From positions 2,480,001 through 2,544,000 of the forward strand of contig NZ_VFOO01000001.1 of assembly GCF_006716115.1 (NCBI RefSeq): a stretch of 64,000 nt of DNA, given 5' to 3'. The notes below the pieces were generated by a model. It did not search any database, was not told where the DNA came from, and was given only the letters and a program-made list of their open reading frames with translations. Both the position numbers and the translations under genes were made by a program. Shown here one piece after another: positions 35,805-47,463 of the stretch (positions within the stretch are counted from its first letter, which is position 1; every line of letters starts with the position of its first letter). The DNA comes from Subtercola boreus. GTDB taxonomy: Bacteria > Actinomycetota > Actinomycetes > Actinomycetales > Microbacteriaceae.

Positions 35805-36998
35805 TCAGAACACGGTGCCCGCGGGGTCGGCCAGCAGGTCGGCGAACACCAGTTCCGCCGCGCCCGTGGTCAGCAACCTCGACCGCAGCTGCGCGCGTTC
35901 GAGGCGAACCGGTTCGGCAAGCCCCGCGACCGAGGCTGCGTCGACGGAGGCGCGAAGCCGCGAAGGATCGGCCTCGTACAGCGACCCGAGGAATCCGCCC
36001 AGGATGATCGACTCCGGATTGAACACGCTGACGAAGGTGCCGATGGCGAGCGCCAGCACGTCGAGTTGGCGCTCGATCTCGGGGCGGGCATCCGGAACCG
36101 CGGCGATCAGCGCATCGACCTCGTCGAGCCCGGCCGTCTCACGCCCCAGCACTTCCAGCAGACGCCCGAGGTTGACCTCGGTCTCCAGGCAGCCGCGCTT
36201 GCCGCAGTGGCACCGGATGCCCGAGCTGTTCACCAGCGTGTGGCCGAGTTCTGCGGCGTACCCCTGGCGGCCGCGGAGCATCACTCCGCCCGCGAGAACC
36301 CCTCCCCCGATGCCGCTCGCACTGCCGTTGAGGTAGACGAGGTCCTGCACGCCGCGGCCGGCGCCGAAGAGGCTCTCGGCGACGGTCGCGAGCGCAGCGT
36401 CGTTGGCCACCGTGGCGGGGAGGCCGAGCGCGTCGGCGAACGGCCGGGCGACCGGTTCGTCCCGCCAGCCGAGGTGCGGGGCGAGCGCGACGACGCCTTC
36501 CCGGGAGTCGACGAGCCCGGGCACGGCGATCCCGACGCCCACCACCCGGTAGCCCGCGAGCTCGTCACGCAGACCGTCGAGCACCTCCTGCACGATCCGG
36601 ATGCTCGCCCCGACCGTCGGTACGGCATCCGTCTCCCGGCGGACGAGATGGTGGAGCACACCGCCGAGCCCTACGACACCGACCGTGACCGCGTCGATGT
36701 CGGGGTTGACGGTGATCGCGACGACATTCGCGTTCGCGTTCACGATCGGGCTAGGCCGGCCCACCCGACCGGAGTCGGCCGGCTCCGTCTCGAAGGCGAG
36801 ACCGAGCTCGGTGAGCTCGACGACGAGGGCGCCCGTGGTCGACCTGTTCAGGGCGGAGAGACCGGTGAGCTGCGCCCTGGCCTGGGGGCCGCCGTGGTGC
36901 AGGAAGGTCAGGATGGTCGAGAGGTTGTGGCGGCGGGTCTGGTCATTGCTGTTGCCGACGCCGGCGGACAGGCGCCGCGGTGTGTTCGCGAGAACCAC
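35805..36998 (-). CDS. ROK-family transcriptional regulator, likely xylose repressor XylR
   Basis: The 397-residue protein has an N-terminal winged helix (about residues 15-75, RRHNLSTILTFLHHGGPQARAQL) and a ROK sugar-binding domain with the zinc motif CHCGKRGCLE and the VGVGIAVPGLVDSREG signature. GTG at 36998 follows GGGAGG and is preferred over the frame opening at 37094. It diverges from xylA across a 153-bp region carrying a palindrome over the xylA promoter, so control of xylAB by a xylose-type inducer is well supported by context, though the inducer is inferred. Confidence 0.88.
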   Translation of the reverse strand: MVLANTPRRLSAGVGNSNDQTRRHNLSTILTFLHHGGPQARAQLTGLSALNRSTTGALVVELTELGLAFETEPADSGRVGRPSPIVNANANVVAITVNPDIDAVTVGVVGLGGVLHHLVRRETDAVPTVGASIRIVQEVLDGLRDELAGYRVVGVGIAVPGLVDSREGVVALAPHLGWRDEPVARPFADALGLPATVANDAALATVAESLFGAGRGVQDLVYLNGSASGIGGGVLAGGVMLRGRQGYAAELGHTLVNSSGIRCHCGKRGCLETEVNLGRLLEVLGRETAGLDEVDALIAAVPDARPEIERQLDVLALAIGTFVSVFNPESIILGGFLGSLYEADPSRLRASVDAASVAGLAEPVRLERAQLRSRLLTTGAAELVFADLLADPAGTVF

Positions 36999-37042
36999 GT
37001 GACCTCCCGGGATCGATGTCAGGAAAACAGTGTGCCAGCCCT

Positions 37043-37098
37043 TTGACAGAAGCCCTGCATCCGCAATATGTTGTCCGTGGTAACTTTTTATCACGGAC
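37043..37098 (+). promoter_or_regulatory. xylA promoter with XylR-type operator
   Basis: A perfect -35 TTGACA (37043-37048) is followed 18 bp later by TATGTT (37067-37072). A perfect 7-bp inverted repeat, GTCCGTG (37073-37079) and CACGGAC (37092-37098), separated by an AT-rich 12-bp spacer, lies directly on the expected transcription start. Binding there would block the promoter. It is the expected target of the divergently encoded ROK regulator. Confidence 0.72.
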
Positions 37099-37151
37099 GT
37101 CGACCGAACACCACGTCCGCCTCACCAACGATGCTGACTGGAGCACCCCTT

Positions 37152-38342
37152 ATGTCCCTGACGCCCACCCGCGCTGACAAATTCTCTTTCGGACTCTGGA
37201 CGATCGGCTACAACGGCTCCGACCCCTTCGGCGGCCCGACCCGGTCACACCTCGACGTCGTCGAGGCCGTCGAGCGCCTGAGTGAGCTCGGCGCCTACGG
37301 GCTCACGTTCCACGACGACGACCTGTTCGACTTCGGCTCGACCGACGCCGAGCGCCAGACCCAGATCGACCGATTGAAGGGCGCTCTCGCGAGCACCGGG
37401 CTCGAAGTGCCGATGGTCACCACGAACCTGTTCAGCGCGCCGGTCTTCAAAGACGGCGGTTTCACCTCGAACGACCGGGCCGTGCGCCGGTTCGCGCTCC
37501 GCAAGGTTTTGCGCAACCTCGACCTCGCCGCAGAGCTCGGCGCGAAGACGTTCGTCATGTGGGGCGGCCGTGAGGGCGCCGAGTACGACGCTGCGAAAGA
37601 CATCCGCTCGGCGCTGGAACGTTACCGCGAGGCGGTGAACCTGCTGGGCGACTACGTCACCGACAAGGGCTACGACATCCGGTTCGCGATCGAGCCGAAG
37701 CCGAACGAGCCCCGCGGCGACATCCTGCTGCCGACGGTCGGCCACGCGATGGCGTTCATCCAGACCCTCGAGCGCCCCGAGCTCGTCGGCGTGAACCCCG
37801 AAGTCGGTCACGAGCAGATGGCCGGCCTGAACTTCGCCGCCGGCATCGCGCAGGCGCTCTACCAGGGCAAGCTCTTCCACATCGACCTCAACGGCCAGCG
37901 CGGCATCAAGTACGACCAGGACCTGGTGTTCGGCCACGGCGACCTCTACAACGCGTTCGCCCTGGTCGACCTGCTCGAGAACGGCTCGCCCGAAGGCGGC
38001 CCGGTCTACGACGGACCCCGCCACTTCGACTACAAGCCGTCGCGTACCGAAGACATCACGGGCGTCTGGGACTCGGCTGCGGCGAACATGCGCACCTACC
38101 TCCTGCTCAAGGAGCGGGCTGCGGCGTTCCGCGCCGACCCCGAGGTGCAGGAGGCCCTGGCCGCGTCCCGCGTGCCGGAACTGGCCGAGCCCACCCTCAA
38201 CCCGGGTGAGACCTACACCGACCTCCTCGCCGACCGCAGCGCCTACGAGGACTTCGACCCGACGCCGTACTTCGACGGTAAGGGCTTCGGCTTCGTGCGC
38301 CTCAACCAGCTGGCGCTCGAGCACCTCACCGGCGCGCGCTGA
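37152..38342 (+). CDS. xylA: Xylose isomerase
   Basis: The 396-residue enzyme converts D-xylose to D-xylulose. Metal- and substrate-binding motifs of class I (actinobacterial-type) xylose isomerases are present: LTFHDDDL (catalytic His), [27 protein letters not shown] (metal-binding Glu), [29 protein letters not shown] and HFDYKPSR. Length matches the short class I group. The ATG at 37152 fits the family start. It is followed by xylB after 2 bp, making a xylAB operon. Confidence 0.97.
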   Translation: MSLTPTRADKFSFGLWTIGYNGSDPFGGPTRSHLDVVEAVERLSELGAYGLTFHDDDLFDFGSTDAERQTQIDRLKGALASTGLEVPMVTTNLFSAPVFKDGGFTSNDRAVRRFALRKVLRNLDLAAELGAKTFVMWGGREGAEYDAAKDIRSALERYREAVNLLGDYVTDKGYDIRFAIEPKPNEPRGDILLPTVGHAMAFIQTLERPELVGVNPEVGHEQMAGLNFAAGIAQALYQGKLFHIDLNGQRGIKYDQDLVFGHGDLYNAFALVDLLENGSPEGGPVYDGPRHFDYKPSRTEDITGVWDSAAANMRTYLLLKERAAAFRADPEVQEALAASRVPELAEPTLNPGETYTDLLADRSAYEDFDPTPYFDGKGFGFVRLNQLALEHLTGAR

Positions 38343-38344
38343 CC

Positions 38345-39955
38345 ATGACGCTGGTCGCCGGGGTCGACTCGTCGACCCAGAGCTGCAAGATCGTCATCCG
38401 GGATGCCGAGACGGGCGCGTTCGTCCGAAGTGGGCGCGCCTCGCACCCCGACGGCACAGAGGTCGACCCGGCCGCGTGGTGGAACGCCCTTCTGGCGGCG
38501 ATCCGTGACGCGGGCGGACTCGACGATGTCGCCGCGATCTCGATCGGCGGCCAGCAGCACGGCATGGTCGTTCTGGATGCCCGGGGCCGCGTCATCCGCG
38601 ACGCCCTGCTCTGGAACGACACCCGGAGCGCCCAAGCCGCGATCGACCTGCTCGCCGAGGTCGGGGCCGATGGCCCCGACGGGTACGCCGCGCGCGTCGG
38701 CGCACTGCCGGTGGCCTCGTTCACCGCCACGAAACTGCGCTGGCTCCGCGATGCCGAACCCGCGAACGCGGAGCGCGTCGCCGCGGTCGCCCTGCCTCAC
38801 GACTGGCTCACCTGGCGCCTGCTCGGCTACGGGCCGGCCGACGAGAGCCCGCTGGGCCCGGAGTTGGATGCCCTCGCCACCGATCGCTCGGATGCGAGCG
38901 GCACCTCGTACTGGAGCCCGGCGGCGGAAGCCTACGACCTCGACCTCTTCGAGCGGGCCCTCGGCCGTCCCGGGGTCGAGGCGGTCGGGGTGGCGGAGGC
39001 CGAGCTCGAGGAAGAACTGACCGAGGTGGTCGGTGAGGGCGGAACCAACTCCGACGCCGGCGATCCCGCACCCGGCGCGCCGGTCATCCTCCCTCGCGTC
39101 GTACCGACGGGACACATCGTCGGCACCACTGTGGCGCACGGCGGCGACGGGGCTTACGCCGACCCCGGGCATCCGGATACCACCGGGATCACGGGATCGA
39201 TCCCCGCGGGCATCCTCGTGGGTGCGGGCATGGGCGACAACGCGGGTGCCGCACTCGGGCTCGACGCCCGGCCCGGCGACGTCGTGATCAGCATCGGAAC
39301 CTCCGGCACCGCCTTCGCCGTCACCGATCATCCGGTCGCCGACCTGACCGGAACCGTGGCCGGCTTCGCCGATGCCGCCGGCGGTTACCTGCCGATCGTC
39401 GTGACACTGAACGCTGCACGGATCCTGTCTTCGATCAGCGAACTGCTGAGCGTCGACTACGACGAATTCGCCCGCCTCGCGCTGGCGGCGGCACCCGGGG
39501 CAGGAGGCGCCGTTCTCGTTCCCTACTTCGAAGGAGAGCGCACCCCCAACCTCCCCCACGCCACCGCCACGCTGGCCGGTCTCACGATCGCGTCGGCCAG
39601 TAGGGAGAACCTGGCGCGAGCCGCGATCGAAGGCATGCTCTGCGGTCTGGCCGACGGTGTCGGGGCGATCCGTTCACTGGGAGTCGAGACCGAGCGGCTG
39701 CTGCTTGTGGGCGGCGCGGCGCAGAACGCTGCCGTGCAGACGGTCGCGGCGCAGGTCTTCGACGTGCCGGTGTCGGTTCCGACACCGGGCGAGTACGTGG
39801 CCGACGGTGCCGCGCGCCAGGCCGCGTGGACGCTCACCGGTTCGCGGCCCACGTGGCCCGTGACCTTTGTCGCGGAACTCGCCGTCGACACTGTGCCGCA
39901 GATCAGTGAGCAGTACCGCCGGGCGCAGGCCCTCGGTTCGACCCCGCGCGCCTGA
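38345..39955 (+). CDS. xylB: Xylulokinase
   Basis: The 536-residue FGGY kinase phosphorylates D-xylulose for entry to the pentose phosphate pathway. Visible motifs are the N-terminal [23 protein letters not shown] and LLWNDTRSA, and the C-terminal [21 protein letters not shown] segment rich in Gly, Asp and Pro (about residues 225-275, [20 protein letters not shown]) appears longer than in many xylulokinases. It follows xylA by 2 bp and is under the same promoter. Confidence 0.93.
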   Translation: MTLVAGVDSSTQSCKIVIRDAETGAFVRSGRASHPDGTEVDPAAWWNALLAAIRDAGGLDDVAAISIGGQQHGMVVLDARGRVIRDALLWNDTRSAQAAIDLLAEVGADGPDGYAARVGALPVASFTATKLRWLRDAEPANAERVAAVALPHDWLTWRLLGYGPADESPLGPELDALATDRSDASGTSYWSPAAEAYDLDLFERALGRPGVEAVGVAEAELEEELTEVVGEGGTNSDAGDPAPGAPVILPRVVPTGHIVGTTVAHGGDGAYADPGHPDTTGITGSIPAGILVGAGMGDNAGAALGLDARPGDVVISIGTSGTAFAVTDHPVADLTGTVAGFADAAGGYLPIVVTLNAARILSSISELLSVDYDEFARLALAAAPGAGGAVLVPYFEGERTPNLPHATATLAGLTIASASRENLARAAIEGMLCGLADGVGAIRSLGVETERLLLVGGAAQNAAVQTVAAQVFDVPVSVPTPGEYVADGAARQAAWTLTGSRPTWPVTFVAELAVDTVPQISEQYRRAQALGSTPRA

Positions 39956-39975
39956 CACGGGCGGCGGCGGCCGCG

Positions 39976-40030
39976 GTGCCGCCGCCGGGCCGTGGTGCCG
40001 CCGCCGGGCCGTGGTGCCGCCGCCGGGTTG
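39976..40030. repeat. 19-bp GC-rich tandem repeat
   Basis: Nearly three perfect units of GTGCCGCCGCCGGGCCGTG at 39976-39994, 39995-40013 and a partial at 40014-40030, in the 222-bp gap after xylB. The gap otherwise shows no gene. It may fold into a terminator-like structure, but no T run follows. Confidence 0.7.
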
Positions 40031-40176
40031 GTGCGCAGCACTACGGCGGCGGCCGCGGTGCCGGGCCCCGGCGTCCACCCGTCGCCCTCCTCCCGCTCAC
40101 CGAGCGTTCACCCCCGCGACACGCCTCGCTGTGACGATCGGATGCCCGCAGCATCCATCGACCGAAGAGGCCCCCC

Positions 40177-41538
40177 GTGACCCTGACCACCCGCGCCCGC
40201 CTCACGGGCACCCTGCTCTGCTCGGCCCTCGCCATCGCCCTCGTCGGCGCGGGCGCTCTCCCCGCGTCGGCTGCGACCCCCGTCTCCGACGGCGCGTACT
40301 ACCTCTACGACTCCGGCACCGAGACCCGCTTCCCCGCGGGACACGTTGCGCTCTGGGACGACGACCTCGTCGCCTCCCCGAGCAGCCGCGACCCGCGCGC
40401 CCATTTCACCTGCGCCGCCGACGCCGAGAGCGTGCAGACGTTCATCAGTCCGGTCGGCACCGAGCGCACCCGGGCATCCTGGATCGCCTACGCCGACAGC
40501 GCCTTCTTCTTCGGCACCAAGGACGTGCTCGAACCGTCCGCGAATCTCGGCGCGCAAGTCCTGGGCTCTGCCGGCCAGGCCCGGGCCCGGGGTGGCGACT
40601 ACAGCGTCGGACTGGCGTGCCTGAAGTTCAACGGCGTGCAGTTCGCGAGCGCAGGCCTCTGGTTCACGACAGTGCACGTCACCGCCGGCAGCGGTTCGTG
40701 GACCGCCGACCAGGCCCCCGACCCGCTCCTCCTCACCTCCCGGAACCCCACCGTCACCGGCTCGGCGGTTGTCGGCCAGACCCTCACGGGCAAGTCCGGC
40801 TCTTGGGGGCCCGCGCCCGTCACGCTCAGCTACCAGTGGAACCGCAACGACATTCCGATCACCGGCGCGACCAGCACCACCTACAAACTGGTGTCCGCCG
40901 ATCTCGGCCGCGCCGTCTCCCTGACGGTTCGTGGCACGAAGTCGGGCTACGAAACCGCCACCACCACCAGCACAGCCACGAGCCCGGTGCTCGACCGGCT
41001 GACCGCGACGGCCACACCCACTATCGCCGGCACCACCACGGTGGGCTCGACCCTCACCGCCAAGACGGGCACCTGGTCGCCGTCACCCGTGACGTTCGCG
41101 TACCAGTGGAACCGCAACGGAGTGAAGATCTCCGGCGCGACGAAGTCGACTTACCTGCTCACCGCGGCGGATGCCCAGGCCGCCCTCACCGTCACGGTCA
41201 CCGGCTCGAAGGCGGGGTACGGCTCCGTCGCGAAGACGAGTGCACCGACGGCCACCGTCGCCAAGGGCTCCCTCACGACGACCGTTCCGACGATCTCGGG
41301 TACGGCGAAGGTGGGCACGGTGCTGGCCGCAAAGCGAGGAACGTGGGGTCCCACGCCCATCACGTTCACCTACACCTGGAAGCGTTCCGGCACGGCGATC
41401 GCCGGCGCGACCGGTGCGACCTACACCCCGGTCGCCGCTGACGCCGGCAAGACCCTGATAGTGACCGTGACCGGCACCAAGTCGGGCTACGTCAGTGCGT
41501 CGAAGCAGAGCGCGGGCGTGATCGTTCTCGCGAAGTAG
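40177..41538 (+). CDS. Secreted protein with three Ig-like repeats
   Basis: The 453-residue protein has a Sec signal peptide (cleavage near residue 33, ASA-A) and a unique N-terminal domain (35-180) containing an Asp/Ser-rich start and two cysteines. Three repeats of about 85 residues follow (from about 187, 275, 368), each with VGxTLTxKxGxWxPxP and a YxWxRxGxxIxGAT motif, the pattern of bacterial Ig-like (Flg_new/Big) stalks. There is no sortase signal, so it is free or held non-covalently. The N-terminal domain is of unknown function. Confidence 0.82.
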   Translation: MTLTTRARLTGTLLCSALAIALVGAGALPASAATPVSDGAYYLYDSGTETRFPAGHVALWDDDLVASPSSRDPRAHFTCAADAESVQTFISPVGTERTRASWIAYADSAFFFGTKDVLEPSANLGAQVLGSAGQARARGGDYSVGLACLKFNGVQFASAGLWFTTVHVTAGSGSWTADQAPDPLLLTSRNPTVTGSAVVGQTLTGKSGSWGPAPVTLSYQWNRNDIPITGATSTTYKLVSADLGRAVSLTVRGTKSGYETATTTSTATSPVLDRLTATATPTIAGTTTVGSTLTAKTGTWSPSPVTFAYQWNRNGVKISGATKSTYLLTAADAQAALTVTVTGSKAGYGSVAKTSAPTATVAKGSLTTTVPTISGTAKVGTVLAAKRGTWGPTPITFTYTWKRSGTAIAGATGATYTPVAADAGKTLIVTVTGTKSGYVSASKQSAGVIVLAK

Positions 41539-41565
41539 GCCGCGGGTCCCGCCGCGGCCGGCCGA

Positions 41566-42414
41566 TCACGCTCCGGTGGCGGCGGGCCTCTCGGTGTTCG
41601 ACCACGCCGACCACGAGCCCGGGAAGACGCGCGGCTCGAAGCCCGCGATCGTCAGCGCGACCGCGTCGGCGGCGGCCGTGACACCCGATCCGCAGTACAC
41701 GCCCACCGGGGCATCCGCCTCGGCACCGACCGCCTCGAACCGCGCGCGGAGTTCCGCCGGGCCGAGGAACCGCCCATCGGGGCCGACATTTCCGGTTGCC
41801 GGAGCGTTGCGTGCCCCCGGGATGTGGCCGGCGCGCGGGTCGATGGGCTCGACCTCGCCGCGGAAGCGCTCGGGAGCCCGCGCATCGAGCAGCACTCCGT
41901 TCTGGCCGAGATCGGCTGCGGCGTCGATGTCGAGCCACGGGAGGGCGCCGTATTCGAGCGTCACGCCGCCGGGTTCGGCCGGCTGCGGTTCGCCGGATTC
42001 GAGCGCGAATCCCGCATCGACCCACGCACGGAGCGCCCCGTCGAGAAGGCGCACATCGGTGAGTCCGGCACTCTTCAGCAGCCACCACGCGCGGGCCGAC
42101 GACAGATTGCTCAGGTCGTCATAGACCACGACGGTGTCTCCGTCATCGATCCCCCATGAACGTGCGGCGCTCTGCAGGTCGTCGATGACCGGCACCGGAT
42201 GCCGGCCCTCCGCCTTATCGCCGTGCCGCGCCAATTCGGTGTCGAGGTCGACGTAGCGCGCTCCCGGTATGTGGCCCTCGAGGTAGAGCGGATGCCCGGG
42301 CGGGCCTCCGAGCTTCCAGCGCACGTCGAGCACCCGCACCCGGTCGCCGCCCTCGCCCGCAAGGAGCGCAGCCAGCTCGTGCGGGTCGACCAGCACGCCG
42401 TCGGAGGCCGTCAC
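41566..42414 (-). CDS. Two-domain sulfurtransferase (rhodanese/mercaptopyruvate type)
   Basis: The 282-residue protein has two rhodanese domains. The N-terminal one (VRVLDVRWKLGG, EGHIPGARYVDLD) is inactive in form. The C-terminal one has the catalytic loop VYCGSGVTA with the persulfide-forming Cys near residue 240. The CGSGVT loop is found in 3-mercaptopyruvate and thiosulfate sulfurtransferases. The GTG start overlaps the stop of the glycerate kinase gene, so it is cotranscribed. The sulfur donor is not certain. Confidence 0.9.
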   Translation of the reverse strand: MTASDGVLVDPHELAALLAGEGGDRVRVLDVRWKLGGPPGHPLYLEGHIPGARYVDLDTELARHGDKAEGRHPVPVIDDLQSAARSWGIDDGDTVVVYDDLSNLSSARAWWLLKSAGLTDVRLLDGALRAWVDAGFALESGEPQPAEPGGVTLEYGALPWLDIDAAADLGQNGVLLDARAPERFRGEVEPIDPRAGHIPGARNAPATGNVGPDGRFLGPAELRARFEAVGAEADAPVGVYCGSGVTAAADAVALTIAGFEPRVFPGSWSAWSNTERPAATGA

Positions 42415-43583
42415 GACGTCGACGTCGACGTCTTCGCGCCGCCGTTCGCCAAAGCCCGCCCGGCAGCCCAGAGAAACGACACCGGATTCTCCATTGCAGC
42501 CCCCGGGCTCCCGGCGAGCTCACTGAGCGAGACCGAGGCCGCGAACTCCTCCGGATCGGCCTCGATACTGCCCGCGACCAGCAGCGGAAACGTCCCATGC
42601 TTCTCGGCGAGCCCGACGACGAACGACGGCACCTTCCCTGCGGCGGACTGGCTGTCGAACCGCCCCTCGCCCGTGATGACCACATCGGCCTCACGGATCT
42701 GCCGCTCCAGGCCGACAGCCGTCGCCACCGTCTCAGCTCCGCTCCGAATGACCGCTCCCCAGAGCGCCAGGCCGTACCCTGTTCCACCGGCGGCACCGGA
42801 GCCGGGTGCCTCGGGGTCGGCCAGGCGAGCGGCCTCCCTCGGCCGCGTGGTCACCGCCGTCTGCCCGACGATTCGGACCAGCCCGGCGAGCGACCGGTCG
42901 AGTGCGGCGACCTGGTGCATGTCCGCACCCTTCTGCGGGCCGAAGACCGCTGCGGCGCCGTCCACCGCGAGCAGGGGGTTGGTCACATCGGTGATGATCT
43001 CAGCGCCACCCTCGGGCAGCGCCCGCAGACCGCTGAAGTCGACGGTGACGAGGTCCGCGAGCCCCGCGCCGCCCGGCAGGATCGGGTTGCCCTGTGGGTC
43101 GAGGAACCGGGCGCCCAGGGCGGTCAGCGCGCCGACTCCGCCATCCGTGGAGGCGCTTCCGCCGATGGCGAGCAACAGCTTCTCGACGCCGTGGTCGAGC
43201 GCGGCGACGATGGCCTCGCCGAAACCGGAGGTCTGGGCATCCATCGGAGCAAGCGTCGACAGCAGCGTGATGCCGCTCGTGTTCGCGAGCTCGACAACGC
43301 CCGTTGTGCCGATGCTCTCCTCGCCGGGGATCAGCAGCCATTCGGCCTCGACCGGTTCACCGACGGGGCCGGTGACGGTGATCGGCATGCGCTTCGAGCC
43401 GGGAATGGCCAGCGCCAGCGCATCGATGGTGCCTTCGCCGCCGTCCGCCATCGGTGCCAGCACCACGGTGTCGCCCGGGCGAGCCTCGCTCCAGCCCCCA
43501 CCGATCGCCGAGGCGACCTCGACCGCGGTCGCGCTTCCCTTGAACGAGTCGGGCGCGACGACAACCTGCAGCGTGGGGCTCAT
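42411..43583 (-). CDS. Glycerate kinase (GarK/GlxK family)
   Basis: The 390-residue enzyme phosphorylates glycerate, feeding it into lower glycolysis. The family start VVVAPDSFKGSATAVEVA is present, with LAPMADGGEGTIDAL, LLAIGGSASTDGGVGALTAL and VVITGEGRFDSQSAAGKVP. ATG at 43583 gives the family N terminus; the open frame to 43634 does not add homologous sequence. It is the first gene of a pair with the sulfurtransferase, an arrangement without an obvious metabolic link. Confidence 0.93.
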   Translation of the reverse strand: MSPTLQVVVAPDSFKGSATAVEVASAIGGGWSEARPGDTVVLAPMADGGEGTIDALALAIPGSKRMPITVTGPVGEPVEAEWLLIPGEESIGTTGVVELANTSGITLLSTLAPMDAQTSGFGEAIVAALDHGVEKLLLAIGGSASTDGGVGALTALGARFLDPQGNPILPGGAGLADLVTVDFSGLRALPEGGAEIITDVTNPLLAVDGAAAVFGPQKGADMHQVAALDRSLAGLVRIVGQTAVTTRPREAARLADPEAPGSGAAGGTGYGLALWGAVIRSGAETVATAVGLERQIREADVVITGEGRFDSQSAAGKVPSFVVGLAEKHGTFPLLVAGSIEADPEEFAASVSLSELAGSPGAAMENPVSFLWAAGRALANGGAKTSTSTS

Positions 43584-43864
43584 GTTCCCATCCTGCCCCA
43601 CCCGGGCTCCCCGCCCCCAGCTTCGCCCGCGCACATTTCACGCGGAGCGCCCCACCACGTCACATCCCGGCGCGCTCCGAGTCCCGGCGACGCACTACAT
43701 TCGGCGCAGCGCGCCTCCCGTCGACGCACGCCACCCGTCGCCGCACGAGTCCAGGCAACGCACTCCACCCGTCGCCGCACGCGTCCAGATGTGGCGCGCC
43801 CAGCCAGCCATCATCGACGCTGCGCTGCAGCAGCGGCGGCGCAGCCAAAAAACACAGTCCCCTT
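43584..43864. other. Non-coding gap with degenerate direct repeats
   Basis: This 281-bp interval between the starts/ends of glycerate kinase and nrdF holds no supported gene. A 24-bp direct repeat (CCACCCGTCGCCGCACG...) occurs at 43731-43754 and 43765-43788 with one mismatch, and a weaker related unit lies near 43670. The function is unknown. Confidence 0.6.
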
Positions 43865-44884
<1,020 letters not shown>

Positions 44885-44919
44885 TCATTACAAACGAAAG
44901 GCGAACGGATGCTCGAACC

Positions 44920-47067
44920 TCACAAAGTGCAGCTGACACAGCCCTCTACCTCGGTGCCCTCCAGCGCCATCTGGCGCAGGCGGATGTAGTAGATCGTCTT
45001 GATGCCCTTGCGCCAGGCGTAGATCTGCGCCTTGTTGATGTCGCGGGTGGTGGCGGTGTCGCGGAAGAACAGCGTGAGCGAGAGACCCTGGTCGACGTGC
45101 TGCGTCGCGGCGGCGTACGTGTCGATGACCTTCTCGGCACCGATCTCGTAGGCGTCCTGGTAGTACTCCAGGTTGTCGTTCGTCAGGAACGGCGCGGGGT
45201 AGTAGACCCGGCCGATCTTGCCTTCCTTACGGATCTCGATCTTCGACGCGATCGGGTGGATGGATGCCGTCGAGTTGTTGATGTACGAGATCGAGCCGGT
45301 CGGGGGTACCGCCTGCAGGTTCTGGTTGTAGATGCCGTGCTCCATGACCGATGCCCGAAGCTCGGCCCAGTCGGCCTGCGTCGGGATGTGGATCGACGCG
45401 TTGTCGAACAGCGAAGCGACCTTGACGGTCGACGGGGTCCACGAGGCATCCGTGTACTTGTCGAAGAAGGAACCCGATGCGTAGGTCGAGTCGGCGAAAC
45501 CGTCGAACACCTCGCCACGCTCGATCGCGATGCGGTTGGAAGCCCGCAGCGCGTGGAACAGCACCGTGTAGAAGTAGATGTTCGTGAAGTCGATGCCCTC
45601 TTCAGAGCCGTAGAAGACGCGCTCACGAGCGAGGTAGCCGTGCAGGTTCATCTGCCCGAGGCCGATGGCGTGCGACCGGTCGTTGCCCGACTCGATCGAG
45701 CGCACCGAGGTGATGTGGCTCTGGTTCGACACCGAGGTCAGGCCGCGGATGGCCGTCTCGACGGTGAGGCCGAAGTCGGGCGAGTCCATGGTCAGCGCGA
45801 TGTTCAGCGACCCCAGGTTGCAGGAGATGTCCTTGCCGATGTTGTCGTATGACAGGTCTTCGTTGTAGGTCGTCGGCGTGTTGACCTGCAGGATCTCCGA
45901 GCAGAGGTTCGACATGTTGATGCGACCCTTGATCGGGTTCGCCTTGTTCACGGTGTCTTCGTACATGATGTACGGGTAACCGGACTCGAACTGGATCTCG
46001 GCAAGTGTCTGGAAGAACTCGCGCGCCTTGATCTTGGTCTTGTGGATGCGCGGGTCGTCGACCATCGCACGGTACTCCTCAGACACCGAGATGTCGCCGA
46101 AGGGTACGCCGTAGACGCGCTCGACGTCGTAGGGCGAGAACAGGTACATGTCCTCGTCGTTCTTGGCGAGTTCGAACGTGATGTCGGGCACCACGACGCC
46201 GAGCGAGAGCGTCTTGATGCGGATCTTCTCGTCCGCGTTCTCCCGCTTCGTGTCGAGGAAGCGCATGATGTCGGGGTGGTGAGCCGAGAGGTACACCGCA
46301 CCCGCACCCTGGCGGGCACCGAGCTGGTTGGCGTAGCTGAAGGAGTCTTCGAGCAGCTTCATGACGGGGATGATGCCCGACGACTGGTTCTCGATCTGCT
46401 TGATGGGCGCACCCGATTCACGGATGTTCGACAGCAGCAGCGCGACACCGCCGCCGCGCTTGGAGAGCTGCAGCGACGAGTTGATGGCGCGGGAGATCGA
46501 CTCCATGTTGTCTTCGATGCGCAGCAGGAAGCACGAGACGAGCTCCCCGCGCTGGGCCTTGCCCGTGTTGAGGAACGTCGGTGTCGCCGGCTGGAACCGG
46601 CCGCCGATGATCTCCTCGACGAGGTTGATCGCAAGCGCCTCGTCACCGTCGGCGAGGCCGAGGGCGGTCATGACCACGCGGTCCTCGAAACGCTCGAGGT
46701 AGCGCTTGCCGTCGAACGTCTTCAGCGTGTACGAGGTGTAGTACTTGAATGCACCGAGGAACGTCTCGAAACGGAACTTCTTCGAGTAGGCGAGGTCGTT
46801 GAGCTTCTGGATGAACTCGAACGAGTAGCTCTCGATGAGGGCACCCTCGTAGTACTCCTTCTCGACCAGGTAGTCGAGGCGCTCACGCAGGTTGTGGAAG
46901 AAGACGGTGTTCTGGTTGACATGCTGCAGGAAGTACTGCTTCGCCGCCTCTTTGTCTTTGTCGAACTGGATGTTGCCGTCGGTGTCGTAGAGGTTCAGCA
47001 TCGCGTTCAGCGAGTGGTAGTCGAGCCCCGTCGCCGCACTCGGCGCCTCGATCAGTGTGCTTTCCAA
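44920..47067 (-). CDS. nrdE: Class Ib ribonucleotide reductase, alpha subunit
   Basis: The 715-residue catalytic subunit reduces ribonucleoside diphosphates. It has the radical-transfer and active-site motifs [26 protein letters not shown] (catalytic Cys), and the C-terminal redox pair CVSC (residues about 711-714), which is re-reduced by NrdH. It lacks the N-terminal ATP-cone domain, as usual for NrdE. The start is a TTG at 47067 overlapping the nrdI gene by 16 bp with GGAAG upstream; an alternative start could lie slightly downstream. Confidence 0.97.
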   Translation of the reverse strand: MESTLIEAPSAATGLDYHSLNAMLNLYDTDGNIQFDKDKEAAKQYFLQHVNQNTVFFHNLRERLDYLVEKEYYEGALIESYSFEFIQKLNDLAYSKKFRFETFLGAFKYYTSYTLKTFDGKRYLERFEDRVVMTALGLADGDEALAINLVEEIIGGRFQPATPTFLNTGKAQRGELVSCFLLRIEDNMESISRAINSSLQLSKRGGGVALLLSNIRESGAPIKQIENQSSGIIPVMKLLEDSFSYANQLGARQGAGAVYLSAHHPDIMRFLDTKRENADEKIRIKTLSLGVVVPDITFELAKNDEDMYLFSPYDVERVYGVPFGDISVSEEYRAMVDDPRIHKTKIKAREFFQTLAEIQFESGYPYIMYEDTVNKANPIKGRINMSNLCSEILQVNTPTTYNEDLSYDNIGKDISCNLGSLNIALTMDSPDFGLTVETAIRGLTSVSNQSHITSVRSIESGNDRSHAIGLGQMNLHGYLARERVFYGSEEGIDFTNIYFYTVLFHALRASNRIAIERGEVFDGFADSTYASGSFFDKYTDASWTPSTVKVASLFDNASIHIPTQADWAELRASVMEHGIYNQNLQAVPPTGSISYINNSTASIHPIASKIEIRKEGKIGRVYYPAPFLTNDNLEYYQDAYEIGAEKVIDTYAAATQHVDQGLSLTLFFRDTATTRDINKAQIYAWRKGIKTIYYIRLRQMALEGTEVEGCVSCTL

Positions 47068-47453
47068 AATTCTTCCAATCCTGTTGTGACGGCCTCGACA
47101 TCGTCGGGCGTACCGAATACTTCAAAGCGGTAGAGGGCGGGCACTTTGCACTTCGCAGCGATGATGTCGCCGGCGAGGCCATAGCCTTCCCCGAAATTCG
47201 TGTTGCCTGCAGCGATCACGCCTCTGATCAACGACCTGTTGTGCGCATCGTTCAGAAAGTGGATGACTTGCTTGGGTACTGCTCCCCCGGATGTTCCGCC
47301 GCCGTACGTCGGCAGCACGAGAACGTAGGGCTCGTCGACCCGGAGCGCCGGATCTTTTGCATAGAGAGGGATTCGGTGAGCGGGTTTCCCCAGCCGCTCA
47401 ATGAATCGGTGGGTGTTGCCTGAGACGCTCGAGAAATAGACGAGGTCTGCCAT
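47052..47453 (-). CDS. nrdI: NrdI flavodoxin
   Basis: The 133-residue flavodoxin-like protein supplies the oxidant that activates the manganese centre of NrdF. It shows the FMN-binding [16 protein letters not shown], then [10 protein letters not shown] and the 50s-loop region [14 protein letters not shown] at 47453 fits the family start. It lies between nrdH and nrdE, overlapping nrdE by 16 bp. Confidence 0.95.
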   Translation of the reverse strand: MADLVYFSSVSGNTHRFIERLGKPAHRIPLYAKDPALRVDEPYVLVLPTYGGGTSGGAVPKQVIHFLNDAHNRSLIRGVIAAGNTNFGEGYGLAGDIIAAKCKVPALYRFEVFGTPDDVEAVTTGLEEFWKAH

Positions 47454-47463
47454 AGGAAACGGG

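Noticed and set aside
34716-37046. 776-codon open frame on the + strand
   Set aside because: Antisense to the dehydrogenase and ROK regulator; composition is that of a shadow frame and there is no recognisable domain.
39976-40030. CRISPR array
   Set aside because: Units of 19 bp are contiguous without unique spacers; it is a simple tandem repeat.
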